Below are positions 1 through 8,007 of a stretch of DNA of 64,000 bases, one piece after another (position 1 is the first letter of the stretch; each line of letters starts with the position of its first letter). The stretch lies in contig CAZNDO010000021.1 in assembly GCA_964571855.1 (NCBI GenBank), positions 1-64,000 on the forward strand, written 5' to 3'. The notes under the pieces were generated by a model, which was given only the letters and a program-made list of their open reading frames with translations, was not told the origin of the DNA and searched no databases. The translations under genes were made by a program, and so were the position numbers. Source of the DNA: CAYYFX01 sp964571855. GTDB taxonomy: Bacteria > ARS69.

Positions 1-45
1 CGCCCGTCCCGGCCGGGACCGGCGCTCCGACTTCGCGACCCGGAG

Positions 46-1224
46 CTACGCCGCGCCGTTACTCCGCCGCGCGACCTCCGGCAGCCGCGTCTTTCGGTCG
101 ACGCCGAGGACGATCTCGCCGTCGAGGAGGCGGCGGAGGTCGTCGCCGACGAGGCGCCCGCGCCACCCGGTGAGGATGGCCGGGGGATCCTCGGTCGTCT
201 CGCCGAAGTGCACGGACGCCACGCGATCCAGGTCCAGCCGGGTGGCCAGCACGTTGCGACCCACGCCGGTCTCGCGGGCGCGTACCTGCACGAGCAGGTC
301 CATGAGGTCCACGAGCCGCGCGCGCGCGGGATCCTCGGAGCGGAGCGGCGGCGGCTCGGGCCGGTCCTCGTTGCGCACGGCCAGGCCGCGCGCCACGCGG
401 GAGAGGATCTCGTCCCCGTGCTGCTGCACGACGCGATCGTGCAGGCTGCGCAGCGCGGACAGGGCGTCCCGGTTCTTCGGCGCGCGCTTCGCGATCTCCA
501 CCAGCACCTCGTCCCCCACCACGCGGCTGCGCGGGACGTCGCGCGCCGCGGCGGTCTCCTCGCGCCATGCGGCGATCTCGCGCAGCACCGCGAGGGACTT
601 CCGGTCCAGGGACTTCCGCTTCGACAGCCGCTCCCACGCGCGGCGCGGGTCGCGCGCGAACGTGCGCGGGTCCTCGTACGGGCGGTGCTCCTCCTCGATC
701 CAGTCCAGCCGCCCGGCCTCCTGCAGCTCCACGGTGAGACGGTCCCGCAACGGCAGGAGATGGCGCACGTCGTCCAGCGCGTACTCCATCTGCCCCGGCG
801 TGAGCGGGCGCCGCGACCAGTCCGTCATCGTCTCCTTCTTCGAGAGGCGGACGCCGAGTTCGCGCGCAAGGAGCCCCGCGTAGCTGATGCTGTCGCCGTG
901 GCCCGCGAAGGACGCCGCGATCTGCGTGTCGAAGACGTTGCGCGGCGGGCGGCCGGTGGCGTCGAAAACGATCTGGAAATCCTGGATGCCCGCATGCACG
1001 ACCCCCTGCACGACCGGATCGGCCACGAGTTCCCACAGCGGCGAAAGATCCAGATCGACCAGCGGGTCCACGACCGCGACCACGTCCCGCGTGGCCACCT
1101 GGACGAGGCAGAGCTTCGCCCAGTACGTGCGGTCCTGGATGAACTCGGTGTCCCAGGCGAACGCGCCCTCGGAGCGGGCCTGGGCGCAGAGCTCCGCGAG
1201 ATCCTTCGTGGTCGTGATGTACAC
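46..1224 (-). CDS. rnd: Ribonuclease D (3'-5' exoribonuclease)
   Basis: Cytoplasmic DEDD-family 3'-5' exonuclease that trims tRNA and other small RNA 3' ends. With the start used here (392 aa) the first acidic pair is at about residues 25-27 in AWDTEF. The second motif is in VHAGIQDFQIVF, and the last (Y-x3-D) is in EYALDDVRHL. A helical HRDC-type region follows at about residues 200-290. The frame is open upstream to 1368, but the conserved fold begins at VYITTTKDL. The GTG at 1224 is preceded by a G-rich stretch (GGGGGA) that can serve as ribosome-binding site, so it is preferred. Divergent from the membrane-protein gene at 1361. Confidence 0.9.
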   Translation of the reverse strand: MYITTTKDLAELCAQARSEGAFAWDTEFIQDRTYWAKLCLVQVATRDVVAVVDPLVDLDLSPLWELVADPVVQGVVHAGIQDFQIVFDATGRPPRNVFDTQIAASFAGHGDSISYAGLLARELGVRLSKKETMTDWSRRPLTPGQMEYALDDVRHLLPLRDRLTVELQEAGRLDWIEEEHRPYEDPRTFARDPRRAWERLSKRKSLDRKSLAVLREIAAWREETAAARDVPRSRVVGDEVLVEIAKRAPKNRDALSALRSLHDRVVQQHGDEILSRVARGLAVRNEDRPEPPPLRSEDPARARLVDLMDLLVQVRARETGVGRNVLATRLDLDRVASVHFGETTEDPPAILTGWRGRLVGDDLRRLLDGEIVLGVDRKTRLPEVARRSNGAA

Positions 1225-1360
1225 GCATCCCCCATCGGGCCGGGGCGGCCCCGCAAGGCGGTGGATGGTAGCCCACCCCGGCACGGTGCGGGAGGTCCGA
1301 CGGGCGTCAAGGTCCGGGCGATTCCTCCCGATCCGGGGATAGCCCCCCGGAGTCGCCCCT

Positions 1361-2239
1361 TTGCGCAAGATCCTGGCCGCCGGATTCGGGACGCTGGTCG
1401 CCTACTCGGCGGTCATGGTCCTGCTCGAGTCCCACGGGTCGGTCCGCCTGGCGCGCGTGTACCTGGAGGATCCGGCGCCGCTGATCCCCTTCGCCGGCAT
1501 CCACACCGCCCTCTCGGCGGCGCTCCTGGCCGCGTGCGGTCTCGCGTTCGCCGCGGCGCGGCGGGCGGAGAGCGCCGCCGGACGCATCGACACCCGGACC
1601 GCATTCTTCCTCGATTCGCAGACCGTTCTCTTCGTCGCTCTCGCGTTCGACGAGCAGTGCCGCATCCTTCCCCTCGTGGCGACGCGGCTGGGCTTCGCGG
1701 AGACCGGCGGGTACCTGGCGCTGGGCGCCGCGGAGTTGGGGCTCCTCCTCGGGCCGGGACACCTGCTCTCCGCACCGCGCTGGGCGCGGGCGGCGGCGTT
1801 TGCGGCGGCCGTGCTCTTCGGAGTGGCGCTGGGGTTGGATCACGCGCCGTTGCGCTGGCCCCTGCGGGAGTGCCTGGAGGAACTTCCGAAGATCTGGGGC
1901 GGCGCGCTCTTCCTCGTGGTGGCCTGGGGGCGGTTCGAGGCGGCGCTCGATGCGCTGGCTTTCCCCGGCGTGGCGGGGGCGGCATTCACCTGGGCGCAGA
2001 CCGGGCGGGCGGCCGTGCCGCCGGCGCGCAGGATGCCGCCTCCGCGCCGGGCCCCGGCCCCGCGCCCCGTTCCGGCGATGGATCCGCAAGGAAACGGCCC
2101 CGCCCCGGGGTCTGCCGCGGGCGGGGCCGCAAAACGAAGCGGGGCACCCGTTCGAGGAACGGGCGCCCCCGAACCGGACCCGCAGTGCGGAGCGTCAGAC
2201 TCGTCAGCGGCTCCCCCCCGGAAGCTCCTCTCTCACTGA
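1361..2239 (+). CDS. Hypothetical integral membrane protein
   Basis: Not recognised as a known family. Starts at a TTG with GGAG about 8 nt upstream. Residues 1-200 are strongly hydrophobic, with four or five likely membrane spans (about 5-25, 42-68, 85-105, 120-135, 145-165). From about residue 200 the protein becomes Pro/Ala/Arg/Gly-rich with no visible motifs. That part overlaps a strong minus-strand terminator hairpin at 2141-2170, so the tail may not be functional protein and the true end could be earlier through a sequence error. It is transcribed divergently from rnd and stands alone, with nothing in the context indicating a role. Confidence 0.5.
   Translation: MRKILAAGFGTLVAYSAVMVLLESHGSVRLARVYLEDPAPLIPFAGIHTALSAALLAACGLAFAAARRAESAAGRIDTRTAFFLDSQTVLFVALAFDEQCRILPLVATRLGFAETGGYLALGAAELGLLLGPGHLLSAPRWARAAAFAAAVLFGVALGLDHAPLRWPLRECLEELPKIWGGALFLVVAWGRFEAALDALAFPGVAGAAFTWAQTGRAAVPPARRMPPPRRAPAPRPVPAMDPQGNGPAPGSAAGGAAKRSGAPVRGTGAPEPDPQCGASDSSAAPPRKLLSH
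2141..2170 (-). terminator. Intrinsic-type terminator hairpin, minus strand
   Basis: 13-bp stem with a 3-nt loop (GAACGGG arm). Read on the minus strand the stem is complete with one G-U pair. Read on the plus strand the same position is an A-C mismatch, so the structure favours leftward transcripts. It is followed on the minus strand by GCTTCGTTTTG, a short T-rich run. It would end the obg-dprA-kinase operon about 330 nt after the kinase stop. Confidence 0.6.
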
Positions 2240-2501
2240 CTCGCGACACTCGCACCGCAGCGGTTCACTTCGCCGGGGTCGGGAGAATGACTCGGTGCGT
2301 GATCTCGACCCCGGCACGCGGATGCCTATGGAAGGAGCGTGCCAAGATCCGCAAAGCCTCGGGAAACGGGCCGGCGGGCCGGCGTCGCCCGGTGGATCGA
2401 TCTCGTAATCCGTTCTCGCATGGTTGGTTACGGGAAGGTCGGCCCGCTGCCTGGATCGGTTCCATTCGCCCCACGGACCGTGAGGCGAGGAACCCCGGGG
2501 C
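2240..2501. other. Intergenic stretch, probable long 3' UTR
   Basis: About 260 nt between the stop codons of the convergent membrane-protein and kinase genes. It is less GC-rich than the genes around it. Several short ORFs exist but none has a credible start or protein-like composition. With the terminator at 2141-2170 it would form the end of the leftward operon transcript. No tRNA, tmRNA, SRP, 6S or RNase P signature was recognised in it. Confidence 0.4.
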
Positions 2502-3479
2502 CTAGGCCGGTCCCCCGGCGGGCCCCCGCGGGCCCTCCTCCCACGCTCTCCTCCAGGCCGGCTCGTGCTGCAGAGCCTCCTCCCGGAGATCCCGGAGGGC
2601 GATGAGGGACGCCAGGCCGGAGAGGCCGAGGACGCGGGATCCCACGAACGCCCCCAGCCGGAGGGACTCCCGCGCATCCAGCCCGAGGACGCGGCCCGCG
2701 CAGACCGCGGAGAGGAAGGCGTCCCCGCAGCCGGTGGGATCCACGGGGCGATCGCACGGGCCGGCGGGAACGGAGATCTCCTGCGGTCCGTCCGGGCCGC
2801 TCGCCCAGGCGCGCGCGCCGCGCTCCCCGCGCGTGGCGATGACCTCGGCGGCGCCCGCGTCCAGGATCCGGCGCGCCGCGGCACGCACGTCCCCCGGCGC
2901 GCCGCCGAAGCACGACACCTCCGCCTCGCTCCCGCGCACGACGTGGAAGAGGCGGCTCCACGCCGCGAAGTCCGCGACGATGCGCGGGCGGCGCGGCGTG
3001 TCCGGCGTGCGCGCGAGCGCCTGGATGTCCAGGAGGAAGCGGCCGCGCTCGCCCGCGCGCACGCGCGCCAGCGTGTCCACCGCCACGTCCGCGCCGGAGA
3101 TCATGTTCACGAGCCACGCCAGCGCGCCGCGCCCCGCGCCGAGGTCCGCGTCGTCCAGCGCGCGGACGCGCATGCGAACCTCTTCCACGCGCTCCCCGCC
3201 GCCGGAGTAGTCCAGCCGCGACAGGTTCGTGCCGGCCGGATCCTCGATGAGCGTGCCCGCGTCGATGGCCGGGAACGGGGCGAGGAGGTCCATCGCCTCC
3301 GCGCGGTCCGCACGGCCCAGGCGCCCGAGCGGACGCACGCCGATGCCCGTGCCCTCCAGCAACGCGGCGAGCGGGATGGCGTTGTACAGAATGCCGCCGA
3401 GACTCTCGCATGAGGAGCCGTCCGGCGCGATCACCACGTCCCGGTTCACGGTGCCGACGACCGCGACGAACCGGCTCAC
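2502..3479 (-). CDS. PfkB-family carbohydrate kinase
   Basis: Ribokinase-like sugar or nucleoside kinase of 325 aa. Near the C-terminus is the family's second signature, VDPTGCGDAFLS, whose Asp is the catalytic base. An N-terminal GGILYNA-type glycine motif lies at about residue 27. The substrate cannot be told from sequence. GTG start at 3479 overlaps the stop of the acyltransferase gene by 4 nt (GTGA), which fixes the start. Last gene of the obg-HEAT-dprA-acyltransferase-kinase operon. The C-terminus is Gly/Pro/Arg-rich. Confidence 0.8.
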   Translation of the reverse strand: MSRFVAVVGTVNRDVVIAPDGSSCESLGGILYNAIPLAALLEGTGIGVRPLGRLGRADRAEAMDLLAPFPAIDAGTLIEDPAGTNLSRLDYSGGGERVEEVRMRVRALDDADLGAGRGALAWLVNMISGADVAVDTLARVRAGERGRFLLDIQALARTPDTPRRPRIVADFAAWSRLFHVVRGSEAEVSCFGGAPGDVRAAARRILDAGAAEVIATRGERGARAWASGPDGPQEISVPAGPCDRPVDPTGCGDAFLSAVCAGRVLGLDARESLRLGAFVGSRVLGLSGLASLIALRDLREEALQHEPAWRRAWEEGPRGPAGGPA

Positions 3480-4381
3480 GCGGCCTCCTCCGCGGCGGCG
3501 CGCGGCTTCGTCTTCCAGCGCCGATGCGCCCAGAAGTAGTTGCCCGGATGCGCGCGCACCTGCTCCTCGAGGAAACGATGGAAGTGCTCCGCGCCGTCCC
3601 GCTCGTTCGCCGCGTCCGTGCGGGCCGGGTTCGCCCGCCACGCGGTCCCGCGCACGAACGTGTACTCGCCGCCCTCGTCCACGAGGACGCCGGGGACGAG
3701 CGGCACGCCGGCGCGCATGGCCAACGACACCACACCCACGTGCGCGGAGGCCGGCGCGCCGAGGAAGTCCACGAACACGCCCTTCGCGCGCGCGTCCTGG
3801 TCCATCAGCGTGGCCACGACGCCGCCGTCGCGCAGGAGGCGCAGCGCGTCGCGGAGGCCGGAGCGCGCGGACAGGGGCGGCGTGCCCGCGCGCTCGCGCG
3901 TGCGGCGCAGCGCCGCGTCCACCGTGCGGTTCGACTGGTCTCCCGCCATGGCGCTGACGCGGACGCCGAGCCGGTGCAGCGCGATCACGAGCAGCTCCCA
4001 GTTCCCGAAGTGCCCGGACACGAGCACCGCGCCGCCGGCGGTCGTCTCGGGAATGTCGGCCATCGTCTCCGCCCGTCCGATCCGCCGGCAGGCCGCGGCG
4101 GGAATGCGGTCCGCGCGGAGGAGGCACGCGAAGGTGCGCCCTGCCACCTCATAGCTCTCGCGCGCGATGCGCTCCGCCGCGGCGCGTCCCCCGGGCGGCG
4201 CGAGCCGCGCGGTCACGTTTCCCACGGCCACGGCGCGGCGCACGCCGAGCGCGAACGCCAGCCGGCCCGCGCTCGCGCCCACGCGGAGCGCGGCACGGAA
4301 GGGCAGCGCGCGCACGACCGCCGCGAGCAGCGCGAACCCCGCCGCTTCCGCCGCCCGCTTCGCGCGGCGCGACGCGCTCAC
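3476..4381 (-). CDS. LpxL/HtrB-type lysophospholipid acyltransferase
   Basis: Membrane-associated acyltransferase of the lipid A (Kdo2-lipid IV-A) late acyltransferase family, 301 aa, close to the usual 290-310. The family H-x4-E catalytic motif is visible in SGHFGNWELL at about residue 125, followed by the conserved MDQDA region and the HPGNYFWAHRRWK stretch near the C-terminus. A short hydrophobic segment near the N-terminus (about 13-30) would anchor it to the inner membrane. GTG start in a 4-nt overlap with dprA. Suggests acylation of lipid A or a related glycolipid; the exact acceptor is inferred only. Confidence 0.8.
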   Translation of the reverse strand: MSASRRAKRAAEAAGFALLAAVVRALPFRAALRVGASAGRLAFALGVRRAVAVGNVTARLAPPGGRAAAERIARESYEVAGRTFACLLRADRIPAAACRRIGRAETMADIPETTAGGAVLVSGHFGNWELLVIALHRLGVRVSAMAGDQSNRTVDAALRRTRERAGTPPLSARSGLRDALRLLRDGGVVATLMDQDARAKGVFVDFLGAPASAHVGVVSLAMRAGVPLVPGVLVDEGGEYTFVRGTAWRANPARTDAANERDGAEHFHRFLEEQVRAHPGNYFWAHRRWKTKPRAAAEEAA

Positions 4382-5199
4382 GCGTTCCCCGCGGCCTTCG
4401 GCAGCCGCCCCATCAGCTCCAGCGCGGCCCACTGCTCCCGCGCGTCCGCGAGCGGGATGCCGAGCCGCCGGGCGAGATCCGCCGGACCGGCCGCGCCCGC
4501 GTCCACCGCGGCGAGCACGTCCGCGTGCACGGGGTCCTCCCGCGGCGCCGCGCCGATCCCGCCGAGATCCTCCAGCAGATCCGCGGCGTGGCGCACGGGC
4601 CGCGCCCCGTCGCGCAGCAGCGCGAGGGGCCCGGCCGACAGCGGCGACGCCGGCCACCCCGGCACCACGAACACCTCGCGCCCGAGGTCCAGCGCCTGCC
4701 GCGCCGTGATGAGCGCGCCGGAGCGCGCGCGCGACTCCACCACGACCACCGCCTCCACCAGCGCCGCGAGGATCCGGTTCCGCTGCGGGAAGTGCCACGG
4801 CCGCGGCAGCACGCCGTCCGCGTGCTCCGACACGACCGCACCTTCCGCGGCGATCCGCTCCTGCAGCGCGGCATGCTCCGGCGGATACGGCACGTCCACG
4901 CCGCACCCGAGCACGGCCACCGTGTCCCCGCCCGCGGCGAGCGCGCCGCGGTGCGCGGCCGCGTCGATCCCGCGCGCGAGGCCGGACGCCACGACGAACC
5001 CGGCCTCGGCCAGCCGGGAGGCGACGCCGTACGTCCACTCCTCCCCTTCGGGCGAAGCCACGCGCGTGCCCACGAGCGCCACCGCGCGCTGCCCCAGCAG
5101 CGACGCGTGGCCGCGCACGTGCAGGCGCTCCGGCGCGTCCGCGAGGATCTCCAGCATGGCCGGGTACTCCGGCGTGCCGCGACGCAGGACCCGCGTCAT
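4378..5199 (-). CDS. dprA: DNA-processing protein DprA
   Basis: Loads RecA onto incoming single-stranded DNA in natural transformation. The 273-aa protein consists of the Rossmann-like DprA domain: VALVGTRVASPEG, then VVASGLARGIDAAAHRGAL, then SEHADGVLPRPWHFPQRNR, followed by SRARSGALITA. A short winged-helix-like C-terminus (about 210-273) follows. It is shorter than many DprA proteins because the N-terminal SAM-like domain is missing. ATG at 5199 overlaps the upstream stop by 4 nt. Together with the pilus genes and a comEA-like gene in this window it supports natural competence. Confidence 0.93.
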   Translation of the reverse strand: MTRVLRRGTPEYPAMLEILADAPERLHVRGHASLLGQRAVALVGTRVASPEGEEWTYGVASRLAEAGFVVASGLARGIDAAAHRGALAAGGDTVAVLGCGVDVPYPPEHAALQERIAAEGAVVSEHADGVLPRPWHFPQRNRILAALVEAVVVVESRARSGALITARQALDLGREVFVVPGWPASPLSAGPLALLRDGARPVRHAADLLEDLGGIGAAPREDPVHADVLAAVDAGAAGPADLARRLGIPLADAREQWAALELMGRLPKAAGNA

Positions 5200-5810
5200 G
5201 CCGCGGTCCGCGCGGCCCGCCGCGACGGTGCGCCGGGACCGCCGCGCAGCCAGCGGCGGAACCGCACCAGCGCGCGCACATCCCGGTCCTCCGCGGGCGG
5301 CGGGCCGGTCACCGCGGGCTCCGGCGCGAACGCGGACGCGGGCAGCGCGGCCAGCGCCGCGTCCAGCGACTCCGCCCAGTGCGGCGCCTGGTGCCCGATG
5401 CGCGCGGTGACGCGCCGCCGCCGCTCCGCATCCAGCGCGGCGATCCGCGTTGCCACGCGCGCGATGCCCGCCGCGTCCCCCACGGCCTCCAGGGCACGCA
5501 CCGCGGACTTCTGCAGGGAGACGCTGGGCGCCTCCATGGCCGCGAGCAGGGCATCCGCGAGGGCCGGATCCGCGCGCCGCGCGACCACGTCGCACGCCGA
5601 CGCCCGCGCCCACCACGCGCCCTCCCGCAGCATCCGCGCGAGCGGCTCGCCGCCGTCCGCGCGCGCGCCGAGCGCGACGACGACGCGCTCCCGCAGGTAC
5701 CAGCTCGGATGCGCCAGGCGCTCCACGAGGCGCGCGGCCGCCTCCTCGCCGGGAACGTCCGCGAGCGCCGCCACCTCGGCGCAGCGCTCGTCCAGCTCCG
5801 CGTCCGTCAC
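5196..5810 (-). CDS. HEAT-repeat protein
   Basis: 204-aa soluble protein made of short helical repeats of HEAT type (for example the HPSWYLRERVVVALGA and PSVSLQKSAVRALEAVGD units), which normally mediate protein-protein contacts. No catalytic motif is seen. GTG start overlaps the obg stop (GTGA) and its own stop overlaps the dprA ATG, so it is translated between Obg and DprA. Its partner is unknown; it could be a scaffold for either neighbour. The C-terminus is Arg/Pro-rich. Confidence 0.7.
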   Translation of the reverse strand: MTDAELDERCAEVAALADVPGEEAAARLVERLAHPSWYLRERVVVALGARADGGEPLARMLREGAWWARASACDVVARRADPALADALLAAMEAPSVSLQKSAVRALEAVGDAAGIARVATRIAALDAERRRRVTARIGHQAPHWAESLDAALAALPASAFAPEPAVTGPPPAEDRDVRALVRFRRWLRGGPGAPSRRAARTAA

Positions 5811-6814
5811 CGCCCGCCCTCCTGCGCCGCCGGGCGCGCGCGCACGTCCGCCAGCTTCGCCCACACGGCCTCGAGCAGCGCGGCCACCCCGTCCCCGCGC
5901 ACGCCGGACACGACGTGCACGTCCGGGCGACCGCGCAGCGCGGGCGGGGTCTCCACCGTCTCGAACAGGTCCGCCTTGTTCAGCGCCACGAGCGACGCCC
6001 GCTCTGGCAGCCCGTGCCCGTACGCCGCGAGCTCCGCGCGCAGCTTCTCCAGGTCTCCCGCCGGGTCCTCCGAGGAGAGGTCCAGCAGGTACACGAGCAC
6101 GCGCGTGCGCTCGATGTGCCGCAGGAACTCCAGCCCCAGCCCCTTCCCCTCGTGCGCACCCTCCAGGATGCCCGGGATGTCCGCGAGCACGAAGCTGCGC
6201 CACTCCGGCAGCTCCACGACGCCGAGGTGCGGCGCCAGCGTGGTGAACGGGTAGTCCGCGATCTTCGGCCGCGCCGCCGACACGCGGGAGAGGAACGTGG
6301 ACTTCCCCGCGTTCGGGAACCCCACGAGCCCCACGTCCGCGAGCAGCTTCAGCTCCAGCCGCAGCTTCCGCCGCTCCCCCTCCTCGCCCGGCTCCGTGCG
6401 GCGCGGCGCGCGGTTCGTGGACGTGGCGAAGCGCGCGTTCCCGCGCCCGCCGCGTCCGCCGCGCGCCACGAGGAAGCGCTGCTTCGGGTCCGTGAGATCG
6501 CACAGCACGTCCCCCGTCTCCTCGTCCAGCACGAGCGTGCCGGGCGGCACCGCCACGAGCAGGTCCTCCGCGGACGCGCCGGTCTTCCCGGAACCGAGGC
6601 CGTGCGCGCCGCGGTCCGCGCGGAAGTGCCGGCGGTAGCGGAACTCCTGCAGCGTGTTCTGCCCCTCGTCCACGACGAGCCACACGCTGCCGCCGCTGCC
6701 GCCGTCCCCGCCATCCGGGCCGCCGCGCGGCACGTACCGCTCCCGACGGAAGCTCATGCACCCGCGCCCGCCGGCGCCGGCCTCCACCTCGATGACCGCC
6801 CGATCCAGGAACAT
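5807..6814 (-). CDS. obg: GTPase Obg (CgtA), 50S assembly factor
   Basis: Essential GTPase acting in late 50S ribosome maturation. 335 aa. The N-terminal glycine-rich Obg fold (residues 1-158) contains GAGGRGCMSFRRERYVPRGG. The G domain has G1 GFPNAGKS at about 165, switch II DIPG and NKAD. The usual C-terminal OCT domain is absent or very short. ATG at 6814 is chosen because it begins the conserved MFLDRA segment; the frame is open further upstream. First gene of the leftward operon, divergent from the HAD gene. Confidence 0.95.
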   Translation of the reverse strand: MFLDRAVIEVEAGAGGRGCMSFRRERYVPRGGPDGGDGGSGGSVWLVVDEGQNTLQEFRYRRHFRADRGAHGLGSGKTGASAEDLLVAVPPGTLVLDEETGDVLCDLTDPKQRFLVARGGRGGRGNARFATSTNRAPRRTEPGEEGERRKLRLELKLLADVGLVGFPNAGKSTFLSRVSAARPKIADYPFTTLAPHLGVVELPEWRSFVLADIPGILEGAHEGKGLGLEFLRHIERTRVLVYLLDLSSEDPAGDLEKLRAELAAYGHGLPERASLVALNKADLFETVETPPALRGRPDVHVVSGVRGDGVAALLEAVWAKLADVRARPAAQEGGR

Positions 6815-6940
6815 GGCTGTGGTCCGTGTGCGGGGCTTGGGGGTTGCAGGGAACGTGAACGTACCGAGGGGTCGCGAAGTCGTCAAACCGCGCCGATTCG
6901 CGCTTTACGCCCCGCGCCGATCTCCCTAGGCTGCATCCCC

Positions 6941-7636
6941 GTGTCCGCTCCGCTCGCGCACGTCCCGCTGATCGTGTTCGACATCGACGGCACGCTCCTC
7001 GCCACGGACGCCTTCTGGCTGGACGTGGGGCGTCGTGCGGTCGGGGCGGTGTACGCCCGCCACGGGGTCACGCGCCCGCTCCCCGAGGACCGCCGCTTCC
7101 TGGACGCGATCGGCCTCCCGATGGACCTGTTCTGGGACCACGTCCTCCCGCCGGACCTGCGCCACCTGGGCGTCGAGGTGGAGGCCGAGGCCGAGTCCCT
7201 GGAGGAAGGCGCCTTCGCCTCCGGCCTGGGCGCCCTCTACCCCGGCGCCCGCCGACTCCTGGAATCCCTGCACGCCTCCGGCCGCCGCATCGCGCTGGCC
7301 TCCAACTGCAGCCGCCGCTACCTGCACGCCTTCATCGACGCCTTCGCCCTGGCCCCGCTCCTGACCTCCGCGAAGTGCGCCGACGACCCCGGCATCCGCT
7401 CCAAGGCCGACATGCTCACCGAGATCTTCGCCGAGACCGGCACGCGCGACGCGATCATGGTGGGCGACCGCGAAAGCGACCGCTCCGGCGCCCTCGCCCA
7501 CAAGATCCCCTTCGTCCTCTTCACCGGCGGCTTCGCCGGCACCGCACCCGCCGACGGCGACCACGTGGCGAACGACTACGCCACGCTGCGACGAATGCTG
7601 GGCGAGGACGGGGACGGCACGCAGGACGCGAAGTAG
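6941..7636 (+). CDS. HAD-superfamily hydrolase (phosphoglycolate phosphatase-like)
   Basis: 231-aa phosphatase of the haloacid dehalogenase superfamily. Motif I FDIDGT has its nucleophile and acid at about residues 14 and 16. Motif II is the Ser/Asn in ALASNCS, motif III the Lys in RSKADML, and motif IV VGDRESDRSGA. The helical cap between motifs I and II is of class C1, as in Gph/PPase-type enzymes. Substrate not determinable. GTG start at 6941 gives the usual short lead before motif I; the much longer open frame upstream is spurious. Its stop faces the first long-hairpin element. Confidence 0.82.
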   Translation: MSAPLAHVPLIVFDIDGTLLATDAFWLDVGRRAVGAVYARHGVTRPLPEDRRFLDAIGLPMDLFWDHVLPPDLRHLGVEVEAEAESLEEGAFASGLGALYPGARRLLESLHASGRRIALASNCSRRYLHAFIDAFALAPLLTSAKCADDPGIRSKADMLTEIFAETGTRDAIMVGDRESDRSGALAHKIPFVLFTGGFAGTAPADGDHVANDYATLRRMLGEDGDGTQDAK

Positions 7637-7702
7637 GCAAGTCGCCGGCGAAGAGCGCGCGAGTCGAACGACGAAACGGCGCCGAGAGTGGCACCCAGAC
7701 CG

Positions 7703-8006
7703 CAAGGGTCGGGCCGCGCGGCGGTCGGCTCCGGGTCGAAGCGACGGCGGGCCACGCGGCTGCGGCGCGGAGCGGTTTGCGGCGACGACCCCGGCGGGTC
7801 CTCCCCGGCGGCTCTGCGGCGCGGCCGGAGCCCCGGACGGGCGGAGGCCGTCGACGCAGGAGCGAAGGCCGGAGCCGGGACGGCGGAGGCCGAGCGCCCG
7901 CCGGGGAGGACCCGCCGGGGTCGTCGCCGCAAACCGCTCCGCGCCGCAGCCGCGTGGCCCGCCGTCGCTTCGACCCGGAGCCGACCGCCGGGCGGCCCGA
8001 CCCTTG
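7703..8006. repeat. Long-hairpin element, copy 1
   Basis: Inverted arms 7703-7811 and 7898-8006 are 109 nt each and differ at one position. They enclose an 86-nt centre (7812-7897). The centre reads CTCTGCGGCG...CCGAGCGC on the plus strand. Its reverse complement is identical at all 86 positions to the centre of copy 2. The innermost ~38 nt of the arms (ending GGTCCTCCCCGGCGG) are shared with the other copies; the outer ~70 nt are unique to this copy. It sits between convergent genes, and its right arm ends one base before the stop codon of the fmdB-like gene. The 66 nt between the HAD stop and the left arm hold nothing recognised. Confidence 0.9.
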
Positions 8007-8007
8007 C

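Noticed and set aside
1225..1368. N-terminal extension of ribonuclease D to the ATG at 1368
   Set aside because: The extra 48 residues are Arg/Pro/Gly-rich without homology, and the frame overlaps the divergent gene start at 1361. The GTG at 1224 begins the fold.
2240..2501. Structured RNA gene (RNase P, tmRNA, SRP or 6S) after the kinase
   Set aside because: None of the diagnostic conserved segments of these RNAs was found on either strand. Only a generic long 3' region is supported.
7703..8006. Hairpin elements as integron attC sites
   Set aside because: attC sites have conserved outer simple sites and variable centres. Here the centre is conserved and the outer arms vary. No integrase or cassette array is present.
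7703..8006. Hairpin elements as CRISPR or ordinary intrinsic terminators
   Set aside because: There is no spacer array. Arms of 72-109 bp with a fixed 86-nt loop and no U-run are far larger than intrinsic terminators.
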